Positions 41,840 to 53,162 of a DNA stretch of 64,000 nt are shown one piece after another. The notes below the pieces were generated by a model. It was not told the DNA's origin, made no database searches, and saw nothing but the letters and a program-made list of their open reading frames with translations. This DNA is from Macrophomina tecta (Eukaryota > Ascomycota > Dothideomycetes > Botryosphaeriales > Botryosphaeriaceae): the NCBI GenBank assembly GCA_024180945.1, contig JAKSGN010000037.1:1121501-1185500 (forward strand), written 5' to 3'. Both the position numbers and the translations under genes were made by a program. Each line of letters opens with the position of its first letter. The first letter of the stretch is position 1.

Positions 41840-43178
41840 CTGGGAATGGGGCAGTGCGGGTAGGAGGCAAAGAAGTGAAAAGGAGACACGACCTCCGAAA
41901 GTACATCTCCCTATAATTATATATGACTCATTCTGTCGTCTTGGAGGGCTAAATGTAGTTTAGAGTGGCTCGGGGCTGGCTGAACCAAGCGGTTACTGTC
42001 ATCGGTCGTAGACCAGATTTCGTGCTCGGTATGATCGACTCAAGGCACGGTAAAGCCGCATGCCAATAAGAGGAGAGAAGTTGCTGCTATAGCCCGTGCA
42101 TCCGGATTCAGCTGAGACATGCGTGCAAGGTAAGCCCCTGCGCTCGCCATGCTCGGCTAGGAAGCTCAAACTGTGGTTGCTGACATGCTTGTTGCTAGCG
42201 CATTTTGCACGATATGGAATTAATTAGCCCTTCCAGCCAACCAGTTATCGTGGCTCTAGCCTCACGCTCACTAACACCTGGCTCTGCACTGACGATGAAT
42301 ACGCCTGCGGCCACAGCGTTCTCGAGTGTACCGGCCCAGGCGCAAGGGAGTCCCAGCTGGCGGGACACTCCGCCACGCAACCGGAGCAGGAAAGGCAAAG
42401 GACGGGTTTCGCCTTGCTTTGGGCGATGCCACAAATTTCGCGATGTGCATGCAGCCGCGAAATTCGGGTTGGGAGAGAGCATAGTGGCTGAGCCGTGCCG
42501 GCGGTACTCTGTTGCCGTCCTAAGTTTGGATCTGCAACTACAAAGACTGCTTGATCACCAATTCTGCACGCGCGATATGGCGGGGGGCGGGTACACACCG
42601 CCCGAGCTTGGCCGATCGCAGCGGACGCGTCAGAAATGCCATTGGACAATATTTAGATCTCGATGGCCGTATGCCGGATGTAGTGGGTTATGGTAGCATC
42701 TCATGGAACTACCATGATTGGCCGCAGTTGACGAGAGTCCTCTTGATGGTGCTGCGTCGCGTGCAGACACCTGTGCAGTTTATGTGGGGTAGACCATCGC
42801 GTCAGCGTGAACAAAGTAGCCTCGTGCGCAAATATCCCATACATGGGTTCCGCATGTGGCCTCCCCATCACATCAAAACTGTTGCTTGCGGCATTGCGTG
42901 CGGCTTGTCGTGGCTGGCGCTTTGCGTTTGTTCTTATTCTCAAGCTTCACGCCCTACCTCCAAGACAACGTTTTCAGCAGCCACGCCGACGTGTCCCACC
43001 TGTTCAGGTCAACGTTTCCGGCGGAAGGATCCAAATATCCAAAGCTGTAGAGGCACACGATACGCGGTTAAATACGACGCTCTCCGCTCAGAAGGCAGAT
43101 TATTGCACCCGTCCCACAGTGGTCCACTGCACCCTTCCAAATCTAAGCTCTCCAACTTTGTCCTTACCCTCCATCATA
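41840..43178. other. Intergenic region
   Basis: Several overlapping open frames (for example 42205-42696, 42551-43246) have no motifs or consistent codon bias. I see no supported gene apart from the upstream region of the GLEYA gene. Confidence 0.45.
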
Positions 43179-45676
43179 ATGATCATTGCTGCTCTTCTTC
43201 TCCAGTCTCTTTTGTTTGGAGTGCAAAGCCATGCCCATTCGTTTGAGCAACTCATTCCCGACCAAGCCGGTCCTGTGACCTCCAATCTCTGCAGCGGGAC
43301 GCAATGTTTGTCGAAAGAAATCTCGACTTTGGCTGTAGGTCACCTCTCCCCCCGCTTCCCTTTCATTGTAATCCGCTCAGCTGATGCGAGCAATGGTAGG
43401 TGGACATATCGTCGCAGTTATCGGCAGCAAGCGTTACTACTGTCGACAAGACACAGAACATCGACCGTCGACAAGCACTAGGCTGCGTTGCGGCAGGTTC
43501 TCCGGCGGATTTTACTACCAGCATCTGCTCGTGCTTGCATATCCCCACTCCAACCAGTACCACAACGCAATATGTCACGATCCCGCCCTCTCAAGTATAC
43601 ACAGTGACGATTACATCCGCACCAACAAGTACAAGGTAAGCAAAAACGCTTTAAAATTGAGGATGATATCCTAATTCAAGCAGTACCATCACTCAGCAGA
43701 GTGTTAGCGCGACGTTCACAACAATCGTTCCCCAAACGGACCTCTTCGGGAACGTCCATCTTGTTGCCCTTGTCAACGTACCTCCTAGCACAAGCTATGC
43801 CACCATCACGCAAACCTCGGGTACAGCTGCCTTCACGAGCACGGTGCCGACCATAGTTGGCGGACTCTTGACCACAGTTGTTGTTGCAAATGTTGCATCG
43901 CCGTCACCAACACCCTTCCATCTCTTCCTTACCGATTACGGGAATCATAGTGTATACGGTTACCTCCGCGTCAATAATCCCGTGTTTTCCGGAACGTCCC
44001 ATCAGGCCGTTGGTTTCAGTGATTTCACGAGCTCCTCGCTCTTCTACCTCGATCCCATAACCGGTTCTCTCGCTCTCAGCCCGTTGAGCGGTGTGGGTCC
44101 ACAACCGCTCTACTCTTCCCAGCAAACCGGCGGTTCGGGTGGGCCTTTATTGTTCGACACCGTGAATCCTTCCCAAGCCGCAGTCCAGGTGACCTACTGG
44201 CCCGATCAGACGCTCCATATCACGAACAGCCAGAACGGGCAGATCATTGCCTCTTTGTGCAGTGGCGTCCTGTACCTTACATATTCGACTCCTGCTGGTT
44301 GTCAACAGATAGCGCTTACTCCGGTTTACTACCCAGTGAACTTTACCTCTACCACAGTCACATCTGGTTTCGCCGGTGCGACCGTCACCGTCGCACCCCA
44401 AGGAACCCCCGTCTCTCTTGGCGGAACAGTCATTGCTACAGTACCGGCTGGCCCGTATTGCACAGGCACATTCGGTTATAACAACAATGGCCAGTCACCG
44501 GGGAATAACTCGGGCCTGCTGTACGCCGCCTGGTCCCAGCCCTGGAAGAGGCAAGCATCCGTAAATATTCAGATGAGCTACTTTAGCATTGCGGATCCAT
44601 TTTTCTGGGGACAAACGAACCGAATCGGTGGAGGGCCGTTCTTGGCTTACAACAACTACGCTCTCTATACCGACGCGCCCAGCGTCGGCCTACAGTTTAT
44701 CAACGTCATGCATATAGGTTACCTCTACGCTCGAACTACGGGAACGTACACGTTTACGGCCGCCAACGTAGACGACATAGTCTATCTCTGGACGGGAAGC
44801 AACGCTATCAGCGGCTACACCAATTCGAACGCCAACTTCATGATCTACTACACCCAGGTACCTGCTAGCTATACCATAACTTTGCAAGCAGGAACCTATA
44901 CCCCTTTTAGAGTTTTCTGGGGCAACGAGGATGGCCCCGGGAAATTTCAATTCACGATAACGGATCCGGCAGGAGTACCGCTTCTTGACGGTACTACATC
45001 TAGGGATATCGTAGTATCGCCATGCCCGGGTGCGCCAGCGGTGGGCACTTCTGCCTTCCCATCGTTGGTACCACAATGTGGCTCTGGACTCTCGTATCAG
45101 GGCTTACCAAACGCAGTTTCCTGCACTACTCAAACTTGTATAGATGATACCGGATATGCGAACTTCAAGGCCGATTACTTCAACGATAATGCAACCTTGC
45201 TGCCACCGCTCTTCTACGGCCCCAACACCGGCTCATACGAGCCAACGTTTTTCACACCCGATGGGAATATTGCTCTATACGGGATGCCATCAAGAAGCGT
45301 ATCAAGAACGGCCATTATATACCGCGGGTACTTCGTGCCACCGGAGTCGGGAACGTACAAATTCTACTTGCCAACGCCGTCGTGGACTGACGACGTCCAG
45401 TATGTATGGGTTAATTCAAACTCAACCGCGGCTTGGGTTGGTTGGCATGAGAGCAATTACAATATCCGGGCCACATATTACCCACGCACCGGGCAGACGG
45501 TGTATCCCGATACATACACTTTTCAGGCGCAGGCAGGCGTGTACATCCCAGTTACTATTTTGTGGGCGGACGCGTACGGTGGTGGCTTCATGCAGTTACA
45601 GACAACATTTCCGAACGGCTCATCCACGCTTCAGCTAGGTGGGCTCTACGTGTCCCCGGGATGTATTCGGCATTAA
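43179..45676 (+). CDS. GLEYA-domain adhesin, two GLEYA/PA14-like domains
   Basis: Exons 43179-43334, 43400-43635 and 43681-45676 join in frame. The introns are 65 and 45 nt, with GTAGGT/GTAAGC donors and CTGAT/CTAAT branch sites. The product has about 795 residues. The signal peptide is residues 1-19 (MIIAALLLQSLLFGVQSHA). Next come a Cys-rich head (RRQALGCVAAG..CSCLHIPTP), a Thr/Ser-rich linker, a region LFLTDYGNHSVYGYL (about 205-380), and two GLEYA domains, about 424-580 (YFSIADPFFWGQTNRIGG..GYLYARTTGTYTFTA..DDIVYLWTG) and about 621-790 (FKADYFNDNATLLPPLFYG..PPESGTYKFYLPTPSWTDDVQYVWV). GLEYA domains are lectin-like, bind sugars on surfaces and belong to fungal wall adhesins. No GPI signal is present; the protein ends GCIRH. 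Confidence 0.85.
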
Positions 45677-45876
45677 AGCCGCATAATTACAGGATAGAAG
45701 CGGGGGAAAATTGTATAATGTGGTATGAAAATGTCAGAATATATGTGAGCGGTCGGTAATGCCACTAAGTCATTGTTTAAATGTAGGTACCTTGTCATCA
45801 ATGATGAAGATGCTGTTGTCCTTTTAAGCTCTCTTCATGCGGCCAGCTAAATGACCACAGCCAGGCATGGATCCTG

Positions 45877-46881
45877 ATGCGGCAGGCGGAGGCGTTGATG
45901 GCTGAGCTAAGAAAACTAACTGACCCGTGGTCATCATCCTCCTGTGCTCAAATCTGCGCTCGCTGGAAGCTCCGCCATCCGACCCATACTTCCAGTCCAT
46001 CTTACTCACCCAAGCTACAGACCTTTACCCTCTGGTGCGGCGGCGGCGAGGACGGCGATTACCGCCTCATCGCAGCCGCGCTGAGCCACCCAACAATAAC
46101 ACGCCTGGAGATCAAAAACCTGGTCTCGCATTCTCGGGATCCGCGCCAGCCGCCAGACGGCGAACGCAGCTCCCCAAACGATACCACGCTGGCATCCGCC
46201 CTGTACGCCAAGCCAGGCTCGCACACCGTCCTCCTGCTCCGCGACTGCATCCTTGACGCGCTCCTCAGCAACTGCCCGCGGCTGCACACCCTCCACGCCA
46301 CGCCCCTCTGCGACCCCCGCGCCCGCAGCATCCTGGAGGCGCCCGAGCTCGCGCACCTGCAGCACCTACCGCTCGCGATCGAGTACCGCCACGAGTCGGC
46401 GTGGGACAATGCGTGCGGCGACCCGGACCTCAGCGCGCCGTGGGGCGTGCACGGCCGCGTTGGCACCACGCTGCGCGGCCTCGCCCGGCTGCCGACGCTC
46501 GACGTGCCGCTGGTGCTGCTGCCGGGCTGGAACAGGTCGGCATGGGGGGCACGCGGCGCTCGCGGACGCGCTGCCCGCGCGCCTGCCGCGCTTGTGCCTC
46601 AGGGACGCCCTGGCCGCGTGCAGCCGCCGCGTCCCGTGGCCGGCCTGCGACGTGCTAGACGTGCTGCTCCCCTACGTCGCCGCGGCGCCCGCGCTCAGTG
46701 CCTGGAGCTGGAGCTGCCGTACAATTTCGGCGAATTTGCGACGCCGGAGGAGCAGCAGCGTGATGGTGAAATGTCGAGGCCGCTCTGGACCAAGCGTGAT
46801 GCGGGGCGGTTGAAAAATGCTTGCACTGCTGTGGGCATCCGCTGCGTCTTTGACCTAGGTCATTCCGACCCTTTCTGGTAG
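45877..46881 (+). pseudogene. Unrecognised leucine-rich protein with two compensating frameshifts
   Basis: The N-terminal part (SYSPKLQTFTLWCGGGEDGDYRLIAAALSHPTITRLEI..) and the end (LELELPYNFGEF..RLKNACTAVGIRCVFDLGH) look like Leu-rich fungal proteins of the F-box/LRR type. Between about 46525 and 46695 the sensible reading moves to the +1 frame (ALADALPARLPRLCLRDALAACSRRVPWPACDVLDVLLPYV), and the original frame there is Arg/Ala-rich nonsense. So one indel lies near 46530 and a compensating one near 46695. The 45877 start is uncertain, and an upstream exon is possible. The GC-rich third positions in the middle favour real coding. This is a pseudogene or, less likely, a sequencing error. Confidence 0.5.
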
Positions 46882-47120
46882 TAGCCTGTTGTCTCCTTGT
46901 GGTGTGCAAGCAAATATAGCATGCATTGTTGGACTTTGTCGGTAAGTTGGTTTAGTCAGTCAGTGCATCTTCCGCTACTATTCGAGACCTCACTTGTAGC
47001 AATTAGAGAATAAGAAGAGAATAATGAAAGTAGGCCTTTATATTTTACCTGCTATAAGGATAAATTGAAGCAGGTATCTAAAATAAAGAAATAAGCAATA
47101 TCCGGGGGTTCTGTAGCAGA

Positions 47121-47392
47121 TTAGAGCAGGGCACAGACGCCGACGGCTCCAACGAAAAGAGGCCAACCGACGTAGACGGTAGTCTTGCCAGCACAGTTCT
47201 CCACGCTCGCTGCGGCAATGAGGTTGGAGTTGCCTTGACCTGCTGCCTGAACCTTGCCGCCGCTGGAAGTCTCACTGGCCTCCGTTGTTCTTTCGGCGCT
47301 CGAACTGGATTCACCCTCCGAGCTGGACACGCCACTCCTAGAGGACTCGCCACCCGAAAGCCACCGGCTAGAGTCGAATGTGTAGGATAGGA
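47121..47392 (-). CDS. Possible 3' exon of a GPI-anchored serine-rich protein
   Basis: The minus-strand frame ends SSSEGESSSSAERTTEASETSSGG..GNSNLIAAASVENCAGKTTVYVGWPLFVGAVGVCALL. A Ser/Thr-rich stretch followed by a small-residue region and a C-terminal hydrophobic helix is the pattern of a GPI attachment signal. No signal peptide or 5' exon could be found, and a stop closes the frame upstream near 47405. It is either a 3' exon of an unfound gene or a relic. Confidence 0.3.
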
Positions 47393-47449
47393 CATCGTAT
47401 GCTCACCCTCAGCCTCTCCGCCCTCAGTTGATCTTTCTCTCTCTGCAGA

Positions 47450-47767
47450 TCATTCGCCTTTAGCAGACCGCTCTCCTTCAGTCGCTCCTTCACCTGCAGC
47501 TTCATCACCGCCTATATAGCATTAGAAAAACTACGTCAGGAACCTAATATATGATGCTTACCGGACCCGCCAGCTCCGCCTTTACCGCTTAAAGTCACGA
47601 ATTTGCTCGGACCGATCTGGACCTTCTGGCCCTTCTTGCGTTGTGTGGCGCGGATGGCGACATCATCCACGACCATCGTCTGGTTGGCGTAGGCAGCCGT
47701 CTCGGCGCCAAAGAGCTCAAGGTCCATCTGTACCGGCTCGCGGCGGCGGTTGGCCGGGGAGGCGGGT
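47450..47767 (-). CDS. Unrecognised basic/glycine-rich protein, 3' exons
   Basis: Exon 47767-47562 (after a plausible CTGAC..CAAG acceptor) encodes PASPANRRREPVQMDLELFGAETAAYANQ, then TMVVDDVAIRATQRKKGQKVQIGPSKFVTLSGKGG. A 50-nt intron (47561-47512, GTAAGC..ATAG) leads to GGDEAAGEGATEGERSAKGE and TGA at 47450-47452. The basic-then-acidic tail suggests a nuclear protein, but I do not recognise the family. The 5' exon is not located; the GC-rich frame at 48121-47849 on the same strand could not be joined to it. Confidence 0.45.
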
Positions 47768-48685
47768 CTTGGTCCGGGGAGAGTGTAGGTCAGCGAATGG
47801 TAGTTTTAGTACCAGGAGGGTGATGGATTTAGGATTCACTGTGTTGAATCATATGGCGGCGGTCGTCGTGCCGTGTTCCATTGTCTGGTGGATCTGTTGG
47901 CGCTGGCTGTTGAGGAAGCTACGGCCGCGGCTCAGAAAGTCCCCCATGAAAATTCTGTGGCCCTTCTCCTTCACCGCGCCCTTGGTGAACTCGGGTCCAT
48001 GATTTCTTTCACAACCATAATGATGGCATGGATGAAACGAAGTTTGTTTTATGAGGTTGAAGTGTTGTTTGCGGTAGGGAGAGTGGGAAGGTCTCGTGAA
48101 GCTTTTTTGTTGATTATGCAATGGCGGGTGTCAATGATGTCGTGATTGTGTCAAGAGCGGATGCCGAGGCGTGTTGAAAAATTAATGATCTTTATCTCGT
48201 TCAAGAAAGTCGGGGGCAAAATGTTGTGCTTGAGTGATGGTGGTTGAACGAATTGGTGGAGAGGAGGAGCAGGAGTGCGTGAATGTAGGGAGAACTTTAT
48301 TGCCCCCTGGGTTGGAAAAACGAGCACTAAAACAATACGAAGTAAGAACAACAGTGACGAATAAGCATGTCTGGAGCGACGGAACCAGGCTCACGCCGTG
48401 TTTAGCATTAGACGTGAGTGAGTTGGGCTCCCCGGCGAATTTCAGCCCGGCTCTGATTGGTTTAAATGGCCCAGAACCAGCGCAACCACGCCGCCGTCGC
48501 TGGACTGCGATGTCACAGGGCCACACCACAACACATATCGAGCGGCACGTTCTGTGGGCGATGCTCCTGCTTCCACCTCCGCTTCTGTGAGCACATACTC
48601 ATCGACACAGAGAAACGCCACCTGCGCTCGGCTCGCGCTGTCGATCTCCACAGACCCAAGACCCCGAAGCATCAGTACGGAAGAC

Positions 48686-49159
48686 ATGCCTCGCCAAAAC
48701 ATCCTCATCAGCGCCAACACAAAAGCCGAGAAGACGAAGCGCGCCCCTGCCAACGCGTTCCGCGTAAGTGTCACCCACCCTGTTGCATTACTGTTATTCG
48801 CATCATAACACGACAAATAGAGCGCCCACGGCAAGCGCCAGTGTGACGTCAACCCTGATGGAATCACGGCGTTGGCCTCGAGGCCCAAGCGTATCAAGGA
48901 GGATGAAGACGCCGAGGGACTGGTTCTGCTAGACGCAGGCGACATAATCCGTCATCTTATGGAGCGCGCATCACCTCGCCAACTCCGGGCCCGCCTGGGC
49001 AAGAGCCACATTTCCGAAATCTTCAAGGACGTAAAGGAGGACGAGTTCGGCAGGATTGCTGGTCAGAGCCGTGGAGGCGGGAAATTCATTCGAAAGATGT
49101 TCTCCAGGATGGCCCGCGACACTCGCGATGGACGGGATACGGGGGCCAATGCCGAGTAA
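48686..49159 (+). CDS. Unrecognised small basic protein, two exons
   Basis: Exon 1, 48686-48763, encodes MPRQNILISANTKAEKTKR. A 57-nt intron (GTAAGTG..CAAATAG) joins in frame to exon 2, 48821-49159 (SAHGKRQCDVNPDGITALAS..RPKRIKEDEDAEGLVLLDAGDIIRHLMERASPRQLRARLGK). The product has about 138 residues, is basic, and is mostly predicted helical. A second coding-like segment follows in another frame at 49171-49377 (EEASQYEANAIPAVAEEMFKLLVILVSYRK.., ending EVEQRY). It may be the true C-terminus, joined through an intron I could not place or separated by a frameshift. No family is recognised. The gene precedes the helicase gene on the same strand. Confidence 0.5.
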
Positions 49160-49850
49160 TCCTGCAGATCTTGGAGGAAGCGTCGCAGTATGAGGCCAAC
49201 GCGATTCCGGCAGTGGCCGAGGAGATGTTCAAGCTTCTCGTCATCCTAGTCAGCTACCGCAAGCCGCCGCCATCCAATTATAGCTCTTCGAAGTACGTCA
49301 TGACGAAGAAGCAAGTTCTGCACATTGTGATCAGGGAACTCCGGGAGGCAGTTCGTGAGGTTGAGCAGAGATACTAGGACAGAAGCCGCAAGCTCACGAT
49401 TCGGCAAAGGCAAGAAGACTGCATGGAAAGATTCGATGGCTGCTGCTGATGATGATGGTGATGGTGGTGGTGACTATGATGAATGATTCATAGATTTACC
49501 ACTGAACAGAGAGATTGTGAGGTGAGAAGTAGTGATCAAGGGTGCGAGGTCGGCGAGTCGGCGCAGTTTCTCCGTCTGTTTCTGTGGATGGCACTGGTAC
49601 AAGGGTACTACGGTCGCAATATTTGACAGTGCTGTATGTACTAATTGCAATGTTTTCCAGAGACACTCGATACTCTTGCGAACTTGCCCCTCGCCGCTGA
49701 ACTGCATTGTTGACCTACATCGCCTATGTTGTTGGGCTTTGCGCGCATCACGTGCACACGCGTGGGTTCGGCCGACGCGCAAAGCGATCGGCGCGTGCAT
49801 CCGCATGCCATTACCTCCGCCACAACAACACCCACTCCCCCAACAACCCC

Positions 49851-52800
49851 ATGGATGATCTGCTCATCAGCCTAAACGATGCTCAGAGAAGCGCAGTCTC
49901 CAGCCCGGCCGCGGTCCTACAAGTCCTTGCACCTCCAGGATCTGGAAAAACCAAGACTCTTACCGCTCGCGTCGCATACCTCACATCGCACTGCGGATTC
50001 AAGCCATGGAACATCATTGTCTGCACTTTCACCATCAAGGCCGCCCGAGAGATGAAAGAGCGTATCCGCGCCCTTGTTGGGGATGGCGTTGAGGCGAAGC
50101 TCATCCTTGGCACCTTCCACTCCGTCGCTCGTCGTTTTCTTTGCTTCTACGGTCAGCATATCGGCATTGATAAGAACTTTGGCATCGCCGACTCTTCTGA
50201 TTCAGCTGCAATTATCAAGCGCATCATCAAGCGTCGTGGCTACGGGACCGAGCCAGGTGTTGCCCGATCACGCATTTCCGGACTCAAGGCCCGAAGCATC
50301 AGCTGCGATGAGTATGCTACCACACAAAAGACTGCGGAGCAGCAGGAATTCGCAGCCATCTACTCCGAGTACGAGGAAACCCTAAAAGGCTCTAATCTTT
50401 TGGATTACGATGATCTTCTGCTACGCTGTGTGGACCTCCTACGGAAGCGCCCGGAATGCGTGTCAAATATCCAGGCGGTGCTCATTGATGAGTTTCAGGA
50501 CACCAATCACGTGCAGTATGAGCTTATGCGGCTCATGGCCCAATACCGCAAGAACATTACTATTGTCGGGGACCCGGATCAGAGCATCTACGGTTTCCGA
50601 TCCGCCGAGGTCAAGAATCTCAAGACTATGCGGAAAGACTACCCGGACACTGTAGTCTCTATTCTGCAAGAGAATTACCGGTCTGGCGGCGCCATCTTGC
50701 AATCAGCACAACAGGTCATTGAGCAGGATGAAAGCCGCCCCACAAAAGCATTATACGCGACACATTGTATCGGCGAGGTGCCGGTATTGCGGAGATTGCC
50801 CTCCGCTGCAGTCGAAGCGTCTTGGATTGTAACGGAGATTCAACGCTCTCGGGCACTGACGGGTAAGCTTCTGAACCACTCTGACTACGCCATCCTCCTT
50901 CGTTCAGCCGCGCTTTCCCGCCACATCGAATCGGCTCTGGGGAAAGCTGGAATTCCCTACCGCATGGTCGGTGGTCTTCGGTTCTTTGACCGAGTCGAGG
51001 TCAAGCTTCTTCTGGACTACCTTCGCGTTATCAACCGGCCTCATCATAATGACGCTCTTGCCCGCGTCATTAACACACCATCGCGGAAGGTTGGAGATAA
51101 GACGATCCAATCTCTGCTGGAAGAGGCCGAGGAGAAGAAAGTTTCCCTATGGAGCGTTGTCCTGGGTGCGGCGCAGGGAAGCAAAAAACCAAAAACAAAG
51201 CTGTCAGCTCAGGCTGAGAAAGGAATCGGATCCTTTGTCAACATTATTCTGACCTCTCAGAAGAAAATATTAGCCTCAAACTCTACCCCATGCACCTTGC
51301 CGGACCTGATTTCACACGTCATGAAAATGCTCTCATTTCAGGAATATCTCCAAAAATCTCATCCTGAAGATTTTGAAGGCAGGTGGGCTAACGTCCAAGA
51401 GCTGATAGCCCAAGCTACAGATGCATCCACGGCTGAGGGAGATCGAGATGGACTGAGTGAGGAGGCATTACCTGTGATCGAAGGAGTACAACAACGAGAG
51501 TCGTCAAGCGCAGAAGACGAGCTGGCTCGTTTCCTGGCAAACGTTGCGCTTTCCATAGATGTCCAGCAAGAGGAGGGCGCCACCAATGATCAGGTCACCA
51601 TATCTACGATTCATGCGGCTAAGGGCCTTGAATGGCCTGTCGTATTCATTCCTGCGGCATACGAAGGCTCAATACCACATTCTAGGGCCGAAGACCACGA
51701 TGAAGAAAGGCGGCTGCTGTACGTTGGAATGACCAGAGCACAGTCGCTTCTCTATCTGAGCTGTCCCATGAAGAGCTCGCAGAAGGAATCCACGAAACTG
51801 TCACCGTTCGTCTCCGCTCCTAAGATTGAGAACTTCTTCATCAAGAGCGGGCCGAAGTTCAGGTACACACTCACGCAAGACCTGGCTCGAATCTTACGAA
51901 GAGAGTGCCCTTCCGAGTCCGAATGCCGGCAAGGCCGTGATCTCATCGATCGTATTGAAGATGACTACTGGCCGCTGGACGGCGAAGATGTGACCTCCGA
52001 AACCAAGTCCTGGGACTTCTTCAACAGAGACAGGCCCGACGAGCCGAGCGCGAAGCGTCGGCGCCCGAACGACTACATCCCCGTATCCCTTGCCGGAAGC
52101 AATATCTCTGTGACAATGGACCAACCCTCCTCATTTTCCATTTCCAACTCAACCCTGCCCGTATCCACTTCCGGGTTCATGAGCGCGGGCGCACGGATGC
52201 GCGAGATGGAAGACTCCGCCGAAGCCAAAGCGCTGCAGCGCGCGGAGAGAATGCTCGCGCACGAACACGCCATGGCCCGAGCCAGGGATTCTGCACGTCC
52301 ACCGCGCGACCAAGATAGCAGCAAGGGAGGCGGTGGTGCTAAGCGGTCTGGTGGTGGTGGTCCTCCGCCCGGCCAGGGAAGCATCACAAGCTTCTTTGGC
52401 GCGCCAATGGCCAAGAAGCCAGCCGCATCATCGCCAGAGGAGATGGTGCAAGATGCAATAAGCTTCGTGCGCGGAAAGAAGTTTAAAGACCAGCAAGCAT
52501 CGGCGGCGACGGCGGCGGCGGCGGCGGCGGCACGACTCAAGCCTTCTACGAAACGCGCTGCAACGGCGCCCTCGTTGTCGTCTTCGTGGTCGAAGGCGCC
52601 GCCGCTCAAGGAGATCGAGAATGTGCCGGGCCACACGCGCGACTTACTGTCGCCTCCAGCCCTACAATTGCATCGGGACGCCACCGCTCCCGCACCTGCC
52701 GCTGGTGGATCTGCGTCGCGGTCGCTCCTGCAGGGGGTGCCGTCGTCCTCGTTTAAGTCGACAGCGCATCGGCTGCGCACGGCTCCGCTGAATGGTCGGC

Positions 52801-53162
52801 CCGCGCGGAAGAAATACGAGTGTGAAGAGGGGTCGGCGGCGATGGCGGCGGGATACAGGGAGAGGAAGCCGTATTCCTTTTTATCGAGCTCGCCGTGTGC
52901 ATCTGATGAGGAGCAGGAAGAGAAAAATGAGAGGCTAGAGGGTGGTGGTCGGGAAGATGGGAATATTGTTGATGGGGTTGGAGAGGATGCTGCAGATGTT
53001 GTCCCGGCGGCGACATTCCATCAGACTTCGGTAGGAAAATTGGCGGGTAATAACGGGCAGGGGGCTGTGAAGAAGACGCTGGGGATGAGGAGGAGTGTGC
53101 AGGGGTGGGTTGCGGGTGGCGTCAATAAGCCGTTCACGGCGCCCGCCAGGAGAAAGCCGTAG
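49851..53162 (+). CDS. SRS2: UvrD/Rep-type DNA helicase, Srs2-like
   Basis: A single exon of 1,103 codons. The start is the ATG at 49851 (MDDLLISLNDAQRSAV), because upstream in-frame sequence is not helicase-like and the family begins at the Q motif. Superfamily 1A motifs: Walker A APPGSGKTKT (about 27-36), TFTIKAAREMKERI, LIDEFQDTN (about 211), GDPDQSIYGFR (about 240), QENYRS, STIHAAKGLEWPVVF (about 585) and YVGMTRAQ (about 624). It is a 3'-5' helicase that strips Rad51 and limits recombination. The C-terminal third is low-complexity and contains QGSITSFF (residues 842-849), a perfect PCNA-interacting (PIP) box. The length is close to yeast Srs2 (about 1,170). The gene appears intact. Confidence 0.92.
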   Translation: MDDLLISLNDAQRSAVSSPAAVLQVLAPPGSGKTKTLTARVAYLTSHCGFKPWNIIVCTFTIKAAREMKERIRALVGDGVEAKLILGTFHSVARRFLCFYGQHIGIDKNFGIADSSDSAAIIKRIIKRRGYGTEPGVARSRISGLKARSISCDEYATTQKTAEQQEFAAIYSEYEETLKGSNLLDYDDLLLRCVDLLRKRPECVSNIQAVLIDEFQDTNHVQYELMRLMAQYRKNITIVGDPDQSIYGFRSAEVKNLKTMRKDYPDTVVSILQENYRSGGAILQSAQQVIEQDESRPTKALYATHCIGEVPVLRRLPSAAVEASWIVTEIQRSRALTGKLLNHSDYAILLRSAALSRHIESALGKAGIPYRMVGGLRFFDRVEVKLLLDYLRVINRPHHNDALARVINTPSRKVGDKTIQSLLEEAEEKKVSLWSVVLGAAQGSKKPKTKLSAQAEKGIGSFVNIILTSQKKILASNSTPCTLPDLISHVMKMLSFQEYLQKSHPEDFEGRWANVQELIAQATDASTAEGDRDGLSEEALPVIEGVQQRESSSAEDELARFLANVALSIDVQQEEGATNDQVTISTIHAAKGLEWPVVFIPAAYEGSIPHSRAEDHDEERRLLYVGMTRAQSLLYLSCPMKSSQKESTKLSPFVSAPKIENFFIKSGPKFRYTLTQDLARILRRECPSESECRQGRDLIDRIEDDYWPLDGEDVTSETKSWDFFNRDRPDEPSAKRRRPNDYIPVSLAGSNISVTMDQPSSFSISNSTLPVSTSGFMSAGARMREMEDSAEAKALQRAERMLAHEHAMARARDSARPPRDQDSSKGGGGAKRSGGGGPPPGQGSITSFFGAPMAKKPAASSPEEMVQDAISFVRGKKFKDQQASAATAAAAAAARLKPSTKRAATAPSLSSSWSKAPPLKEIENVPGHTRDLLSPPALQLHRDATAPAPAAGGSASRSLLQGVPSSSFKSTAHRLRTAPLNGRPARKKYECEEGSAAMAAGYRERKPYSFLSSSPCASDEEQEEKNERLEGGGREDGNIVDGVGEDAADVVPAATFHQTSVGKLAGNNGQGAVKKTLGMRRSVQGWVAGGVNKPFTAPARRKP

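Noticed and set aside
42588..42601. GTACACACCGCCCG, identical to a universal small-subunit rRNA core
   Set aside because: Only this 14-mer matches; the surrounding sequence has no rRNA features, so it is chance.
42551..43246. 231-codon plus-strand frame before the GLEYA gene
   Set aside because: Overlaps the start and signal peptide of the GLEYA gene in another frame; amino-acid composition is random.
47849..48121. 90-codon GC-rich minus-strand frame (..GPEFTKGAVKEKGHRIFMGDF..)
   Set aside because: Coding-like composition, but no family, no joinable exon and no signals, so not called as a gene.
48442..48945. 167-codon minus-strand frame
   Set aside because: Overlaps a spliced plus-strand gene with in-frame GT..AG joining; the minus frame has no recognisable domain.
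52073..52780. 235-codon minus-strand frame opposite the helicase tail
   Set aside because: Low-complexity shadow of the helicase C-terminal region.
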